A stretch of 64,000 nucleotides of DNA from Camellia lanceoleosa (taxonomy: Eukaryota > Streptophyta > Magnoliopsida > Ericales > Theaceae): NCBI GenBank assembly GCA_025200525.1, contig CM045770.1, positions 135,374,200-135,438,199 of the forward strand, in the 5' to 3' direction. Positions 1 to 11,653 of this stretch are shown here, in pieces. Every line of letters begins with the position of its first letter. Positions within the stretch are counted from its first letter, which is position 1. Below the pieces are notes generated by a model, which did not search any database, was not told where the DNA came from, and saw nothing but the letters and a program-made list of their open reading frames with translations. The translations under genes and the position numbers were made by a program.

Positions 1-1265
1 GAAGTCATTGAGGAAGATAATATCTTATGAGCTGCCACTGTCGACGGGTACATGCCTGACTTTGTAGTTTGAAGAGAGAAAGGAAATGACCAGAGGGTCA
101 TCATGAGGGTATTAGACTCCTCTCCAGTCTGCATCCGTGAAGGTGATTGGCTCCGACCACTGTTTGGGCTAATTTTGTGGTCGGTAAACCGTCGTCACTT
201 CTTTGTCCGACCCTTGTCTGATCTTTCGGAGTTCGGCTCGTTGTGCCGACTGAGATAGTCTGCCAGACGCGAGTCCTCCCGCAATGACCCGGACTTCTCC
301 CAGTGGGGGTTCGAGTCCTCATTGAGCTTGGTGTTATTGTTGGGCTCTATCATCATTCAGTCTAGGCTGGTCGACTTGCCATGGGGGAGTACATTTGTCA
401 TTTTGTCTTGAGGGATCAACTTTCGCCCTTTGGTGCAGTTTGGTTGTGGTGAACAGGTCTAAACGTCCTTGACGGATCAGCTCCTCAACTTGATCTTTAA
501 GATTGATGCACTCCTTAGTGTTGTGGCCATGGTCACGGTGGAAGTGATAGTATTTGGATTGGTCTCATCAGATAGAGGGAGATTTTAAAGGTTGGGGTCA
601 TTTTAGGTTGTAGTTATGTTGGATTTGGTTTAAGACTTACTTTGTGGGTGAGTTGAGAGGGGTATATCGCTCGAAGTGACCGGATGGACGGGAAGGGGCC
701 AATCGATCGAAGTGTAGAGATCGGTCGGAATATTTAGGGGGGTTGGTACGTGTATTGGGAATGTCTAAGTCGGGTTATCTTCTCTTTTCTTTGGATTGTA
801 GGGGCTTAGATGTAGAATCTTGGCAAGCTACCAAAGAATCTTCAGCGTTCATGTACTTCTGAGCTTTGGCGAGTAGGGTAGTATAGTGGTCAGGGGATTT
901 TTTTTAGAGAGAGAAAAGGAAATCAGACGGGCGTAATCTAGCCATAAAGGCTGTTAAAATGACCTTGTCATCATTCTCCTCAACTTGCAAAGCTTTTGTG
1001 TTAAAACAAGTGACAAAGCTACGTAATTCTATTTGTTGTATGTTCAGCAGCTGGGTCGTTGGGCGTCGTTGACGTTGTCTGCCAATGAAATGGCTTAAAA
1101 AAGACTCACTTAGCTGATCAAAAGAAGTTACAAAGTCAGGCTTAAACTGGCTAAACTAGAGTCGCACCAATCCTTTCAGCGTGATTGGGAAAGCACGACA
1201 CGTGATCTCATTGGGGAAAGCGTAGAGGATCATGAGCATTTTATAAGCCTTCAAATGATCAACAG
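1..1265 (-). mobile_element. Ty3-type LTR retrotransposon E1: degenerate protease and C-terminal gag part
   Basis: Read on the minus strand. Residues translated from 1260 down to 840 match the plant Ty3 retrotransposon gag domain (DHLKAYKM, then FVTCFNTKALQVEENDDKVI, then AQKYMNAEDSL). At about 420-560 follows HRDHGHNTKECINLKDQVEE with LIRQGRL, the zinc-knuckle-like block of Tat-type gag proteins. At about 1-140 comes a protease start with YPHDDPLV and the active-site string VDSGSS. Stops and frameshifts occur throughout, for example around the T-run near 900 and around 560-600, so it cannot code. The element runs off the left edge of the window. Its gag N-terminus lies at 9483-10200, displaced by E2. 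The family is clear; assignment to the Tat lineage rests on motif memory only. Confidence 0.85.
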
Positions 1266-1309
1266 TGTCACACCCCAAACTCGCCCCTAAAAGTTTGGGC
1301 AAGACCTGT

Positions 1310-1926
1310 TCAGAAATGATTATCTAGGATAGCGCTCCGTAATCCCCCTTCAAACTTACGCGCCTTCTTATAATCCGTGTCCACCATATGAGGAGCAAAC
1401 CGAGCTAGTTCTGCAAATTGCGCTTCATATTCGGCAACGGTTTTGTTCCCTTGTCTGAGAGTTTCGAATTCTGTCACCTTCTTATCCCACATACTTTGAG
1501 GAAAATATTTATCATAAAAAAGTTCTAAGAATCTCTCCCATATTAGTCCTGGGTATATGGCCCTTGTAAGCATCCACCATCTCCGCGCCTCATCCTCAAG
1601 AGTGAAGGCAGCTAGATGCACTTTTTGGGCTTCGGTGCAAGGAAAGACTTCATATAGTTTTTCTATTCCCAACATCCATGCCTAAGCTTTCATTGGTTCC
1701 ATTCCTCCTTTGAACGACGGGGGTTGCATCTTTTTAAACTCTTTGGTCAGGGTAATGGTCCGATCTTCAGCATGGAAATCTTGTACTGCCGGTAGAGGTA
1801 CCGGTGGTGGTGGCGGCGGTTGTTGTTGTTGCCACAGGGTTTCCGCCATTCCATAATCATTCTCTCCATCCTATCCAACCGTGCAAAAGTAGCATCTTCC
1901 ACGTCTTCTGTCCTTGTCCTCACCAT
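1310..1926 (-). pseudogene. Broken gag of Ty3 element E2
   Basis: The gag start is the ATG at 1926, about 160 bases inside the element from its primer-binding site. The N-terminus reads MVRTRTEDVEDATFARLD, followed by a Gln/Pro-rich stretch and then, at 1675-1310, an intact retrotransposon gag core (EDEARRWWMLTRA, FYDKYFPQSMWDKK, EFETLRQGNKTVAEYEAQF). A frameshift lies near 1850, before the Gln/Pro-rich stretch. A TAG stop sits just before the WMLGIEKL segment at about 1682-1684, where related proteins read through. The gene stops abruptly at about 1315, where it is fused to the end of a 3' LTR. Zinc knuckle, protease, reverse transcriptase and integrase are all missing. Confidence 0.85.
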
Positions 1927-2086
1927 AACCTACACAACAAGCAATTATATACAATAGACATAATTTCAAATTGTTAGCCTTATCAGAGTTCATATAATAT
2001 TGCCATCGATCTCTCCATGCATGATGCCTAAATCTTGTCTAGACACCCTAAAGCTCAATGGATCTGTGTGTGAGATAGCAACTTGT

Positions 2087-2098
2087 GCTCTGATACCA
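2087..2098 (-). other. Primer-binding site of E2 (initiator tRNA-Met type)
   Basis: The minus strand reads TGGTATCAGAGC, the standard complement of the 3' end of plant initiator tRNA-Met used to prime reverse transcription. It lies two bases inside the LTR end at 2101. This fixes the element's orientation and its 5' LTR edge. Confidence 0.9.
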
Positions 2099-2768
2099 CT
2101 TGTCACGCCCCAAACTCACCCCTAAAAGTTTGGGCATTACCTGTTCAGAAATGGACACTTGGCCTGCTTTACATACAAATATACGGGGCCTGATCGGAAG
2201 CACGTAATATGAAAATAATGATACATATAAATCCCATTGAGCTACTTCTATATGCCAGGATCTCATACATCACATGCACCATAGAAGATAGATAAAGTCC
2301 CAAAAATACAAATGTCCCTTAGCTGTTATATACATACACATATACAGTCCCAGCCCTAAGATCGGGCATAAACAAAACCATTGGAGTTATATACATTCAA
2401 CCCTTGGATAGGCAATCAAAAGTAGGCCAATCAACTTAATAAACGCCATAAAATAAGTAGCCTTGAAAGGTGCCCGGACATACGGAGGCTGACAACAGAA
2501 AATGGGTGTCATGGCTAGGACTGACCACCTGGTTGGTTACCTACAGAAACAGACATAACACAGAGTAAGCCAGGCTTAGTGAATAGTAACACGTAAATAA
2601 ACAATGCTTAATTTGAAACAATGCTTAATTTGAAACATAATGGATCAATGCGTATGAAAGAGCATACATAGTCAGTCTGATTTCGTACTAATTTCATAAC
2701 AGCCTTGGGCCCAGTCTTAAAACATAATGACTTGAAACATAGTGGCTGTAAGCCCTTGAACATTCTGG

Positions 2769-2883
2769 CACGAAGCCCTTAAACTTAGTGGCACGAAGCC
2801 CTTAAACATAGTGGCTCGAAGCCCTTAAACATAGTGGCACGAAGCCCTTGAATTGATCGGCATTACGCCCTTGGACATAATCG
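2769..2883. repeat. 23-bp minisatellite inside the E2 LTR
   Basis: Five consecutive 23-bp units of the form cacgaagcccttaaacatag plus tgg. The first three or four are nearly identical and the fifth is diverged. A further decayed unit lies just upstream at about 2746-2768. Confidence 0.8.
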
Positions 2884-3905
2884 TATGAACTCAAAAGGTG
2901 CTTCACACGGACTCTAGAGGTGACTCACTTCGTAGCACTTAGTTCCGTGTAGCACTTTGTTTCATATCATAACAACTTATACGGAATGGCCATAGGCCCC
3001 GAGTCTTATAAACACTTAAAGTCATATGAAAGTACTTCATTCTTTCTTTTATTTCTTTACATGCTTAGCTTACACAGTTCCATATGTAACAATCATGCTT
3101 TAATAGAATACTAATGACATTCATTAGCTATATGTAAAGCGTATTACTACTCACAGTGTTGTGATGACGTGCTTGTTCCTTCCGGGGTGTGCCCTGCACA
3201 CGTTCAAAGCTTACATTTTAGTTCATCTTTCATAGCAAATTACTTCCTGTTTCACTTTATTTCGAGGGAGTTTATAAATATCAAAAAGGCATCAAATATA
3301 CATTCTGACAACATTAGAGGGTCCTACACGCAAAACGGAGCAGACAGTATTTTTCAGCATGAGCCGCACATGCGGCTGTGAGCCCGGCACGTGCGGCAAA
3401 CTCCCCCACATGTGCGGCAAAATGCCTCTTTTGGGAGTGTTTGCAAGGCTCTAAGATGAATCTTTTAAGTGCTAAATCATGTTTTAAAAACATGTAATTA
3501 AAGGTACAGCATACCATAATCTAACTTGAATTAAACCCATGAACACAACTCAATTGGTTTGAACAAAAGTTGAAGCTCATCAACATAATTTCATTCTTGA
3601 GGCTCTTAACTTTACACACCCATAGCATAGATATACAAAAACATGGCATAAGCATGACTACCAATTTGATAAGTAAAGAGACAAGATGATGCTCTCACTA
3701 GATAACTTAAATTGGATCCAAAATACACAAATGATAGGATTATCATACCAAGTCTTCAACACACACACATCCAAGACTTTCATTCCACTCTAGTTCATAC
3801 AAAATCAAGAGCTTCCTATTTCAAATTGAGAAAGAGGATTGGACTAGGGAAATTAAACTTACCTTAGCTTCCTTGTTCTTAGCCTCTCTTCACTTTTCTC
3901 CCAGG

Positions 3906-6900
3906 TGTAGACACTCCATTTTTGACCGTCCTCAAGACTTGGACGTCACCGTTTGAACACTCGGTGATCGTCTTTTGTTTGTGTTCGTCTTGAGTTCCCG
4001 AAGGTCTTGGCTGCGCGCCTTGCCTCAGGATCTCTTGACTCGACTGTTCCGTGTTTGGTTTTGGCACCAAACACTTGTGTTTTTGCCTTGAAGGGCAGGG
4101 AATGGCTTGTTGGCCATCCCCACATCCCACCGGCCTTCCCCTAGCATCACCGGCTGTTTATGGGTGCCACCGGCCATGGTTTCTTAAAACCAATGTCCGG
4201 TCGGCACTATATTTGGCCGACTGGCACTTTATTTTGTCGGCGACCTCTTTTGCTGGTTGGTGTGACTCCTTTGAACTCTTGAGGCATGGTGTATGCCAGC
4301 TGTGCCAGCTGGAATACACCATCACTCCTCCCCGTGCAGTTTTGGCTGGTGTGACTCCTTTGAACCCCCTTTCCTTCTAGAAGCTTGAACCATTTGGCCA
4401 AGCTTCTTAGAGAAGCTTGGCCAGCTGTATTAGCTTCTCCAAGAAGCCAAGACCCCTTTGCACCCTTTGCCCCTTTCATTTAGCTTCTTGGAGAAGCCTA
4501 GAACCTTTGGCTTAGCCTATATAAGCACCCCTCCTCTCCCATTGTTAGGGGTTGGAGCTTTTGAACCAAAAAACCAGAGCTTCTATATCTATACATCTGA
4601 TATATCATCCTCTCTCTCTATATCTCCCTCTCTCATCCTTAGGGTGTGTTTGGAAGCCTAAAAGTGCATTTTGACCTTACTTTTGCACTAATACACACAC
4701 TATTACACCTTGCTCCAAGATTGAGAGGCATTAAAGGTTGTTTGTTGAAGTTTTGGACTAATTTTGATCAGTAGAGGGTGGCTGGAGCATCTGTTCTTGA
4801 AGTGTTCTTCAAGGGTAAGATTCTTACTTTATTTCCCCCAATCTTGCATGCTAATTTGAACTTTGTGCATAACATAAAAAAGTATTGTATTTTTATGCTT
4901 TAACATCTTTCATTAAGGGTGTTTTGGCATTGGGGGTCGAACTCCCCCTCTTAGGCCTCTTTTGGTGCCTTTTCTTCAAGCCTTGTTTGCTTTGTTGTGT
5001 TGGCTTTCTCACCACTGAAATCCAGTGGATTTTCAGTGGTGATGAAGTGATTTTGAAGTCTTGTATAGGGGAGGGACACGCATCTCCCTTCATTGTCTCA
5101 TTTGCTTGTGTTTTGGCTCATAAAGGTAGCATGTATGCCTAGCTTTGTTTGGCTTCATTTCGGAGTTTATTTGGGGTTTATTTAGTATGTTTTACCTCTG
5201 TCCCATGTTGGTTTGTTAGCCCCTCTCATGCTTAATACACTTGCTTTGCATCCCCTCATTTTGCCTAGAAACGTATCATGGCTTTCGGTCACTATGCTCT
5301 CATGTTTTGGCTTTGCTTTGTGAAGTTCTTGGCTATATTTTGTCTTGTATAAGGTCAACCTTGGAACCGAAAACAACTACAACATCGACTCCTGAAGGGA
5401 CTACTTTGAGGCAAGCACGAGTTTATACCTTAGTTTCAGATAAGGACACTGGCAAAGCGAAGACAGGTATGATTTTAATATCTATTAGGATGTTAGTATT
5501 GATACCTATGCGATGGCGACTATTGATGATAGAACAATTGACTATGACTAAGGAACTTGTTGGTTGACTTCAATCCTATGTACAAGATTTGTTTCTTATG
5601 TGTTTAACTGCTATGATATTGCCTTACTGCTATGAAAAGGATACAAGGACTACTTCGTCATGTTGAATAACTAAATAGACTTGTTGAATTATGACTAGAA
5701 ATATGTGATTGGGATTCTTTGCTTGGACTTTGTCAGATAAGTTAAGTTTGGAGGACCAAACTTTCTAAGTAGAATGTAATGATCATAATTATCGATTAAT
5801 GGCGCATTAATATGAATTAATTGGGAATTTTCTTTTGAATTAGAAAAAAATATATGTTGGATTGATGACCGTGCAGGTTAGGAAAATGAAATTGAGCACA
5901 CCTATGTGTTCTGGGAATTTTAGAACCATTCAAACGATAAATTGAGGACTAATTTCGAATCGTTAGGCCATGTTTGGCTCATATGTTTGGCACAATTTGA
6001 GTTATGTGATAGATATGACTATAGATAAGGATTTGTTGACTCTTGTTTGACTCAAACCATTGAAAGAAAATATCTAACAAGCTTAATTCTCTCCAATTAG
6101 CCATTTAAGGTAAGAATTTCTCTCTACTTTCTTGGACATAAGGTTGATTCATCCATGTTTTCATGATAAATAGATGGATTTGAGGGAAAATTATGTTTAA
6201 TTGAGAGGAGGGTGTGGTATTTTAACCTAGATTGCATTTATGGAATAATATTTTGAGATTTATGGTTTTAATCATGTTTTCTTTGCATGGTTTTCATATT
6301 TGAGGAAGGAAACCCCATGGTTTTGAAAAATGTAGTTTTTGGGTGTATGTTTATAGTTTTCCATCTTGATTCAAGTTTGATTCTTGTAAATGTTGTATGT
6401 GGGTTTATTTTAAAGTTGTTATGTTTAATTTAAAAATTGTTTTCCAAATGGTTTTGGCCTTGGTTTGGTAGATTGGAAGTGGTTTTCAAATGTTATGGTT
6501 TGTTTTCATAAAAAATTGGAAGTTGATTTCTACAAAAATGGAGGCCATGGTTTGACAATTTCAAAAAGTGTTTTAATGCACGATTTCGGCATCCTCATTG
6601 CATTTGTAACATTCTTGAGGTTTAATTAGGTTATGATAATGAAGTTATGAGATTGGCACATCATTAAGCAAAAAATGTGGACTTGATTTGATGGTGATAT
6701 GTGTTATAGGATCATGCTATACTGTTAATAATTGCAGGTCAAGCTGCGAAGACCGTGCAAGCGGTTTCGGAAACCCACAGTGAGTAACATTTCTGTAAAG
6801 TTATGTTGTTATATGTATGTTTCAAAATGCTACGTTATGTTATGTTTTCTGAAATGATAATGTTTTCTGTGAACGAATGTCCTATTTGCGAATCTAGTAT

Positions 6901-9088
6901 GGCATCCATAGATAGTCCTAAGTGGACCAGTTTACGAGATCTCGGTATGTGTTTAATCGGTGTCCGGAACCGGTTACTCTAGTCGTTGGACGACATATGT
7001 TATGTTCTATGGAGTATGCCATTATGTATGTTCTATTATGAGATGATTATGTTTATGATGATTTGTTTTACGGACATGTTCTGTGGAATTCGTTCACTAA
7101 CCCTTTACGTTAATGTTACTTGCTGAGCTTTAGCTCATTGTTTGTATTTATGTACTTATAGGTGAGCATGCTGGGAGTCAAGCCTAGGCGGAATTTAGCT
7201 GAGCCGCCGTTTTGAAGCCTAACCAGATGTTTTGTGTGCCTCCGAAGTTGGGGCTAGGGGAAGGCCGTTTAGTGAGCTTTGTTTTGATTTTGCATCAGTG
7301 GCATGTAACTATGTTTTGTAAATGAATTTTTGAACATATGTATAGATAGTGGGTAAATTAACTCATTTTTGGCATGTAATGAATGTTCATGTAAATGCAC
7401 AGCTCTTTGGACTATTAGGTTCTTTATTTCGCCATGAGCTTTTATTTATGTTATGTGGAAGGGTCGAGGATTACTGGCCGGTCTCGTTGCCAAACTTTTC
7501 GGGGCGAGTTTGGGGCGTGACACTTGGTCCCTTAGGCTATCATGCACAATTGATGGCCCAAGGATCGAGGGCCATGCTCCCCTGAGTTCAATACATGATA
7601 GGGAACATGACCATGCTTACATGTGCTTGAAATTCTATGCCATGCATCTCTGTTCTTTGTCAAAAGCTGTTTTCTGCAGAAGATTTTGCCGACCGGCAAC
7701 ATTTAGTGCCGACCGCCATTGGTGAATGGCGACAATTTCATCGGTAATGATGGCCTTATACCATGGCTGGTGGTCATTTCCCTCAGCCGATGGTGTTCTG
7801 CAGTGTTCATAGAAGACACCTTGGGACTTTGGAAGTTTTTAAAGAAGCAAGGCAGTGAAAACAGAGGCAGTAGTGCTATGGCTATGGGTTTTCGGGCAAG
7901 ATGGATCGAGCATGCATCATTCACGCATCCTGAGGCAGGGCTGCGGCCATCTCTATTTTGCAGTTAATTTGCTTAGCTAATTAGATGGCCTGTAATATTT
8001 AATTAGCTTGTAGGTTAATTATCTGTAATATTTATTTGGTCCCTCCGGGCGAGGGCAAATCTGTAATAAGTGTGGGTGCGTGTATGTGCATGTCTTCCAA
8101 TCCCCACTTCTTTCTTCCCTTTTATTTACCCGCTTATGATGGTAGATTAGGGCATGTTTAAATTAGCATACCTTATGCTATGCATGCGTGCATCCATACA
8201 TTTGTCTTACATGCACCGGGCTCGGCGGATCATGCTAACTGCATTTGTACTTCAATTCCAAAGTGAATACATGCATCAATTGATCGCATTTCACATGCTA
8301 TGTTTAGGTTAGCCAAGCCTACCCTAATTGCATCCTGTATGTGTTGCATTAGTCAATTTGACATGAACTAGGACCATGCATGTTTGCTAACTAGTTTATT
8401 GTTTTGGCACGGAGTACGATGTAAGTATTTTCATGCTTTAGCATATCGCATGTGTGTGAATGCTATCATGACAGCATGCTTACCATGTGGCTAGATGCTT
8501 ATGTGATAAACTGTTTGATTGCCTGTGGGTGAAGGTTGGATTGTTTGAGTTGGAAAAACTCGTTGAAATTCGTGTTTTAGCCTACTTGCGAGTAGCAAAT
8601 TCCAAAGTGTTTTTCAAAATAAACGGATATGCAATGATTATTTCCAAATTAGGCAATCTAGTCTATACTTGTTTGCTGTGCGTACAACATAGTAATTCTA
8701 GGCTAATAACCGGAACAAGAACACATAAACGTTTTCAAAACAAGATATCACGGTTAGTAGAGGCCTGTCTTCAGACCGAACGAGAGGGGGTGCTCATAGC
8801 TGACCTTCCCCGATCGTACCCAAGCTCCCGAGCCGAGGCAACTTTGGTGATGACGGACACGTGACCTTTGGCACCGAGTCAGGGATTCTTAAATTTCCCC
8901 ATTAGAAAATATTTAGGTGGCGACTCTGTATCTGGCGAAGCAGTCCATGTTTGGCACTTCTTTCAAAAATCTGTTTTTTCTCAAAACGATTTGTCGGATT
9001 TGGACTCTTTGGTTCAGATTTAGAACCACAAACAAAATCGAGTCCGAACTGTAGCGTGTGGCGCGCGGTCCCTCGCGGGCTTGCTACA
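3906..9088 (+). mobile_element. Solo LTR A (TGTAGACA...GCTACA family), interrupted by E4
   Basis: A single LTR with 5-bp terminal repeat TGTAG/CTACA and perfect target duplication CCAGG at 3901-3905 and 9089-9093. With the E4 insertion (5365-7522) and its duplicated site removed, the LTR is about 3.02 kb. A TATA box (CTATATAAG, about 4518-4526) marks the likely LTR promoter. The 3' portion (about 7528-9088) aligns with solo LTR B at 31095-34840, including a shared run TTTAGGTGG.GACTCTGTATC near the end. No internal region or second LTR is present, as expected after LTR-LTR recombination. It sits in the 5' LTR of E2. Confidence 0.9.
5365..7522 (+). mobile_element. Truncated Ty3-type element E4 (internal remnant plus 3' LTR)
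   Basis: Inserted in solo LTR A and flanked by CTTGG at 5360-5364 and 7523-7527. Solo LTR B has uninterrupted sequence at the same place (AAGGTCAACC...CCCTTGATCAATCCATGAT), so this is an insertion. The 3' LTR runs from TGTAATGATC at 5775 to GGGGCGTGACA at 7522 (1748 bp) and ends like the LTR of E2. Before it, 5365-5470 encodes a short stretch (RQARVYTLVSD) resembling the end of Ty3 gag, and 5740-5774 looks like a pol 3' end. The left edge lacks the expected TG, so the 5' LTR and most of the coding region are gone. Confidence 0.8.
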
Positions 9089-9482
9089 CCAGGGAATATG
9101 TTATAAGAAAGTTCCTAAGTCTTGAGGTCAAAGAGGCTTTTATAGACATAAATATACAAAGAGTGAATAAAGACGAAAATCAATCGTTTAAACATCTGAA
9201 ATTGAAATTTCACAGAAACGCTTAATATTACCTAAAAATTATGCTGATCACATATATAAAATCAATTTCAGATAATTAAGCCCCTAAAGCTTCCAATTTC
9301 TGCTTCTAACTTATAGATGTAACATATACTTTTCTTGTCAAACAGATAGGCATCTCTAAACATGGAGTTTCCCCTACTTAACCATAATTTCTTAAAGGAT
9401 TTCACAATAAGCATTCAAAAACCCAAAGTAGGGTCTGAAAATATATCAGAAAACATGTACGAGGTTGGGTTATTACAAACAG

Positions 9483-10210
9483 GGTCAGTGGTACTGTCGA
9501 ATATGTCAATTGATGGCATCTTGAATTTGGGGGGTAAAGGTTTATCTTTGATGGAGGTAGCAAAAGGAAGTTGATGGTGGAGGAAGGTTTGTTTTACATA
9601 TTCTACATAACCCCCTAAAGCTGAAGTTTTATGGCTCGCAGCTCTTCATCCCAAACAGGAATGTTATCTCCTCTTGCAAAAAGTGGGGGTTGAACACTAC
9701 TGGCTTCTCCTTCATGGACGGCAGCGCAGTGTTGTGGATTGTGATTGTGGAAAAATAAAGGCTCCTCTTGGTTAAGCTACGAGCCCTGAGGAAAGGCATG
9801 CAGACCTTGAAGATTTGATGGTTGAGCTTGCAGGGCAAATAGTAGGAGAAACGACCCTTGGGACACATGTGGTTAGAAGGGGTGATGACGGTGGACTTAT
9901 TCTTAGTTAGGAGGGATGTCTAGTAGGGATGGAGGAGAAGGAATATGTAGATTGCGTTAGAGTAAGGTGTTAATAAGGGTTTGGTTCTATTAAGCCAGGC
10001 AGTTGATACTGTTAGTGAGTTCTGTGAAATATGGAGGTGGGTTGTTTGGATTGGAGGGTTCAGCTTGAGAGTTTTTGGTATTATGTTGTGAAGCCACTGA
10101 TCACGTCGTAACCATTCAATCTGACGCAAAAGGTGGGTGACGATGGAACCATTTCCGGTAACAATGAACACAACTACTAACTGGAATAAATTCTCATAGA
10201 TGACGCCAAC
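9483..10210 (-). mobile_element. E1 gag N-terminus and primer-binding region
   Basis: Continuation of the split element E1. On the minus strand 9700-9483 encodes NIPVWDEELRAIKLQL, then PLPPKFKMPSIDIFDSTTDP, the usual gag N-terminal block, with a stop after IKLQL. Further upstream, to about 10170, only frameshifted gag-like remnants remain. The minus-strand string TTGGCGTCATCTATGAGAA at 10191-10209 resembles the TTGGCGCCGTCTGTGGGAA primer-binding site of Tat/Athila-type elements and lies next to a putative LTR end at 10211. Confidence 0.8.
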
Positions 10211-10775
10211 TGATAATGTAGTCTGGTTGGTAAGGTATGGGTCAAACTAATCCAAGCACTCCATGGGTTGGTTGTCCTTCGTCTTCCTGATCATACCTGC
10301 AACAAGTCCAGTAGAAAGATTTCGAAATAGGGATGGTGCCTTCCTACGGACCCTCCGACGATCAAATTAAATGAAGAAGATTGCGAGGGTAAGAAATTAG
10401 AGAAACTTAAGCGTAGAGTAATGAAGAGAGACAGAAAGAGAGAGAGTTACTTTTTTCCAAGCGTTTCTTAGAAGTTTCCTTATCTCTTGTTAATCATTTC
10501 TTTGTCCATTCATACTATCCCATTGGCTGAAAGTTTGCCACATACTTGCCGTCAGTCATGGTCATTTCACCATACTTTAGAGGGAGATATCTTATTGTAT
10601 TTAATGCCTTGACAGCCTCATTTAATGCTTGGCGCGTGGGTTCAATAACTTTACAGAATCTTTATCTGTTACGTGACTGGACTCCTACTTGACACGTATC
10701 CAGCTGATGCCTGAGCTTGACTATTGTGTATTCTCTATCAGGCTTGGTATTGGGTGTGTTCTGCTTAGCTCTATG
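10211..10775 (-). repeat. 5' LTR of E1 (proximal part)
   Basis: The LTR begins (as its minus-strand end) at 10211 with TGATAATGTAG directly beside the primer-binding site. It includes the conserved-looking string CGGACCCTCCGACGATCAA near 10350, common in LTRs of this retrotransposon group. It is cut at 10775 by a hAT-type insertion. The LTR may resume at 11646, but its outer end could not be placed. Confidence 0.6.
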
Positions 10776-11645
10776 CAGGCTTGACCTTGAGATTTTTGGG
10801 GCTCAAAGCCGATAATCAATTGATAAATTTCTGGGGCCATTCATATTTTTTTTTCATTGAATGGAAAAAAAAATGAAGGTAAAGGACAAATGATTTGTGT
10901 CAAAATCACAAAAAATACTTAGCATTACATTACAACAACTAATAAATATCGCTTGATTCTAGTTTTTCTTACATTTTTAAAAGCAAATAAATCAATCATA
11001 CTCGCATAATCTAATTTTTTTTTCGCAAAATCATTTTTAATGGATAACAATACTAATTATTTTAAATGGGCCTTTCAATTTTTTTAATAAGTCAATTTAT
11101 TTTAAATTAGTTTGGGTCTTCCTTAATTTTTCTTTTAGACTTAAAATATACGTAATATATTATACTAAACTATAATAGGAGGGGGTCCTTTTTTAGACCT
11201 ATTGTCAATAGATAACAATATTAATTTTTTTGAATGGACCTTTCAATTTTTGAATGGGTCAATTTATTTTAAGTTAGTTTGAACTTTCTTTAATGTTTTT
11301 TTGAACTTATAACATATTTAATACATTACACTAAGGCCTCGTTTGGGAATAGGCTTTTTCAGTAATTTTTTGACTAAAATGTAATGTAAAAAAATCAAGT
11401 ATGTTTGGAATGAGTTTTTAACTTTTCACGAAAAGATGTGCAAAAAGTAGAGAAAAAAGGGAATCTTTGAATTTTTGGTATAGATTGTTGATATTTTAAA
11501 TTTTTTAATAACTTTTTGACTTTTTAACTAAAAAAAATACTTGCCAAATAAGACCTAAATTATAATAAAAAAAAATCTTTTTTTGAATCTATTTTAAAAA
11601 ATCCTAAGTCATGACTTTGGTAGACCTATGTCACGGCCGGCCTTG
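10776..11645. mobile_element. Nonautonomous hAT-type element (GGCCGGCC termini), copy 1
   Basis: Starts CAGGCTTGACCTTGAG and ends GTCACGGCCGGCCTTG. Its ends match copy 2 at 60221-60982. Flanks are GCTCTATG (10768-10775) and GCTATATG (11646-11653), a 7/8 match to an 8-bp duplication, the hAT hallmark. The interior is AT-rich and non-coding and contains a smaller MITE at 11335-11555. Confidence 0.8.
11335..11555. mobile_element. Small PIF/Harbinger-like MITE nested in hAT copy 1
   Basis: 221 bp with imperfect terminal inverted repeats (GGCCTCGTTTGG at the left, GGTCTTATTTGG read inward from the right), flanked on both sides by TAA. The TAA duplication and terminal type fit Tourist-like elements. 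No coding capacity. Confidence 0.65.
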
Positions 11646-11653
11646 GCTATATG

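Larger units (their letters stand above)
1266..9477 (-). mobile_element. Ty3-type LTR retrotransposon E2, internally deleted
   Basis: Minus-strand element bounded by a perfect 5-bp duplication AACAG (1261-1265 and 9478-9482). It begins TGTAATAACCC at 9477 and ends GGGGCGTGACA at 1266. The 5' LTR is 9477-9094 plus 3905-2101, about 2.19 kb once solo LTR A (3906-9088) is removed. The primer-binding site and a broken gag follow. Everything from late gag to nearly the whole 3' LTR is deleted, leaving only the last ~54 bases of the 3' LTR (1266-1319), which match 2101-2154. Removing 1266-9482 rejoins the E1 gag codons as D-P-V-D-H-L in frame, which confirms the boundaries independently. Confidence 0.9.

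Noticed and set aside
296..330. tRNA T-arm-like GGGGGTTCGAGTCC
   Set aside because: No acceptor, D or anticodon arm could be matched around it, and it lies in the gag-protease region of E1.
8915..8945. GGTGGCGACTCTGTATCTGG as a primer-binding site after an LTR
   Set aside because: The same string occurs in solo LTR B (about 34648), and perfect TSDs place the LTR ends about 150-200 bases further on, so it is inside the LTR.
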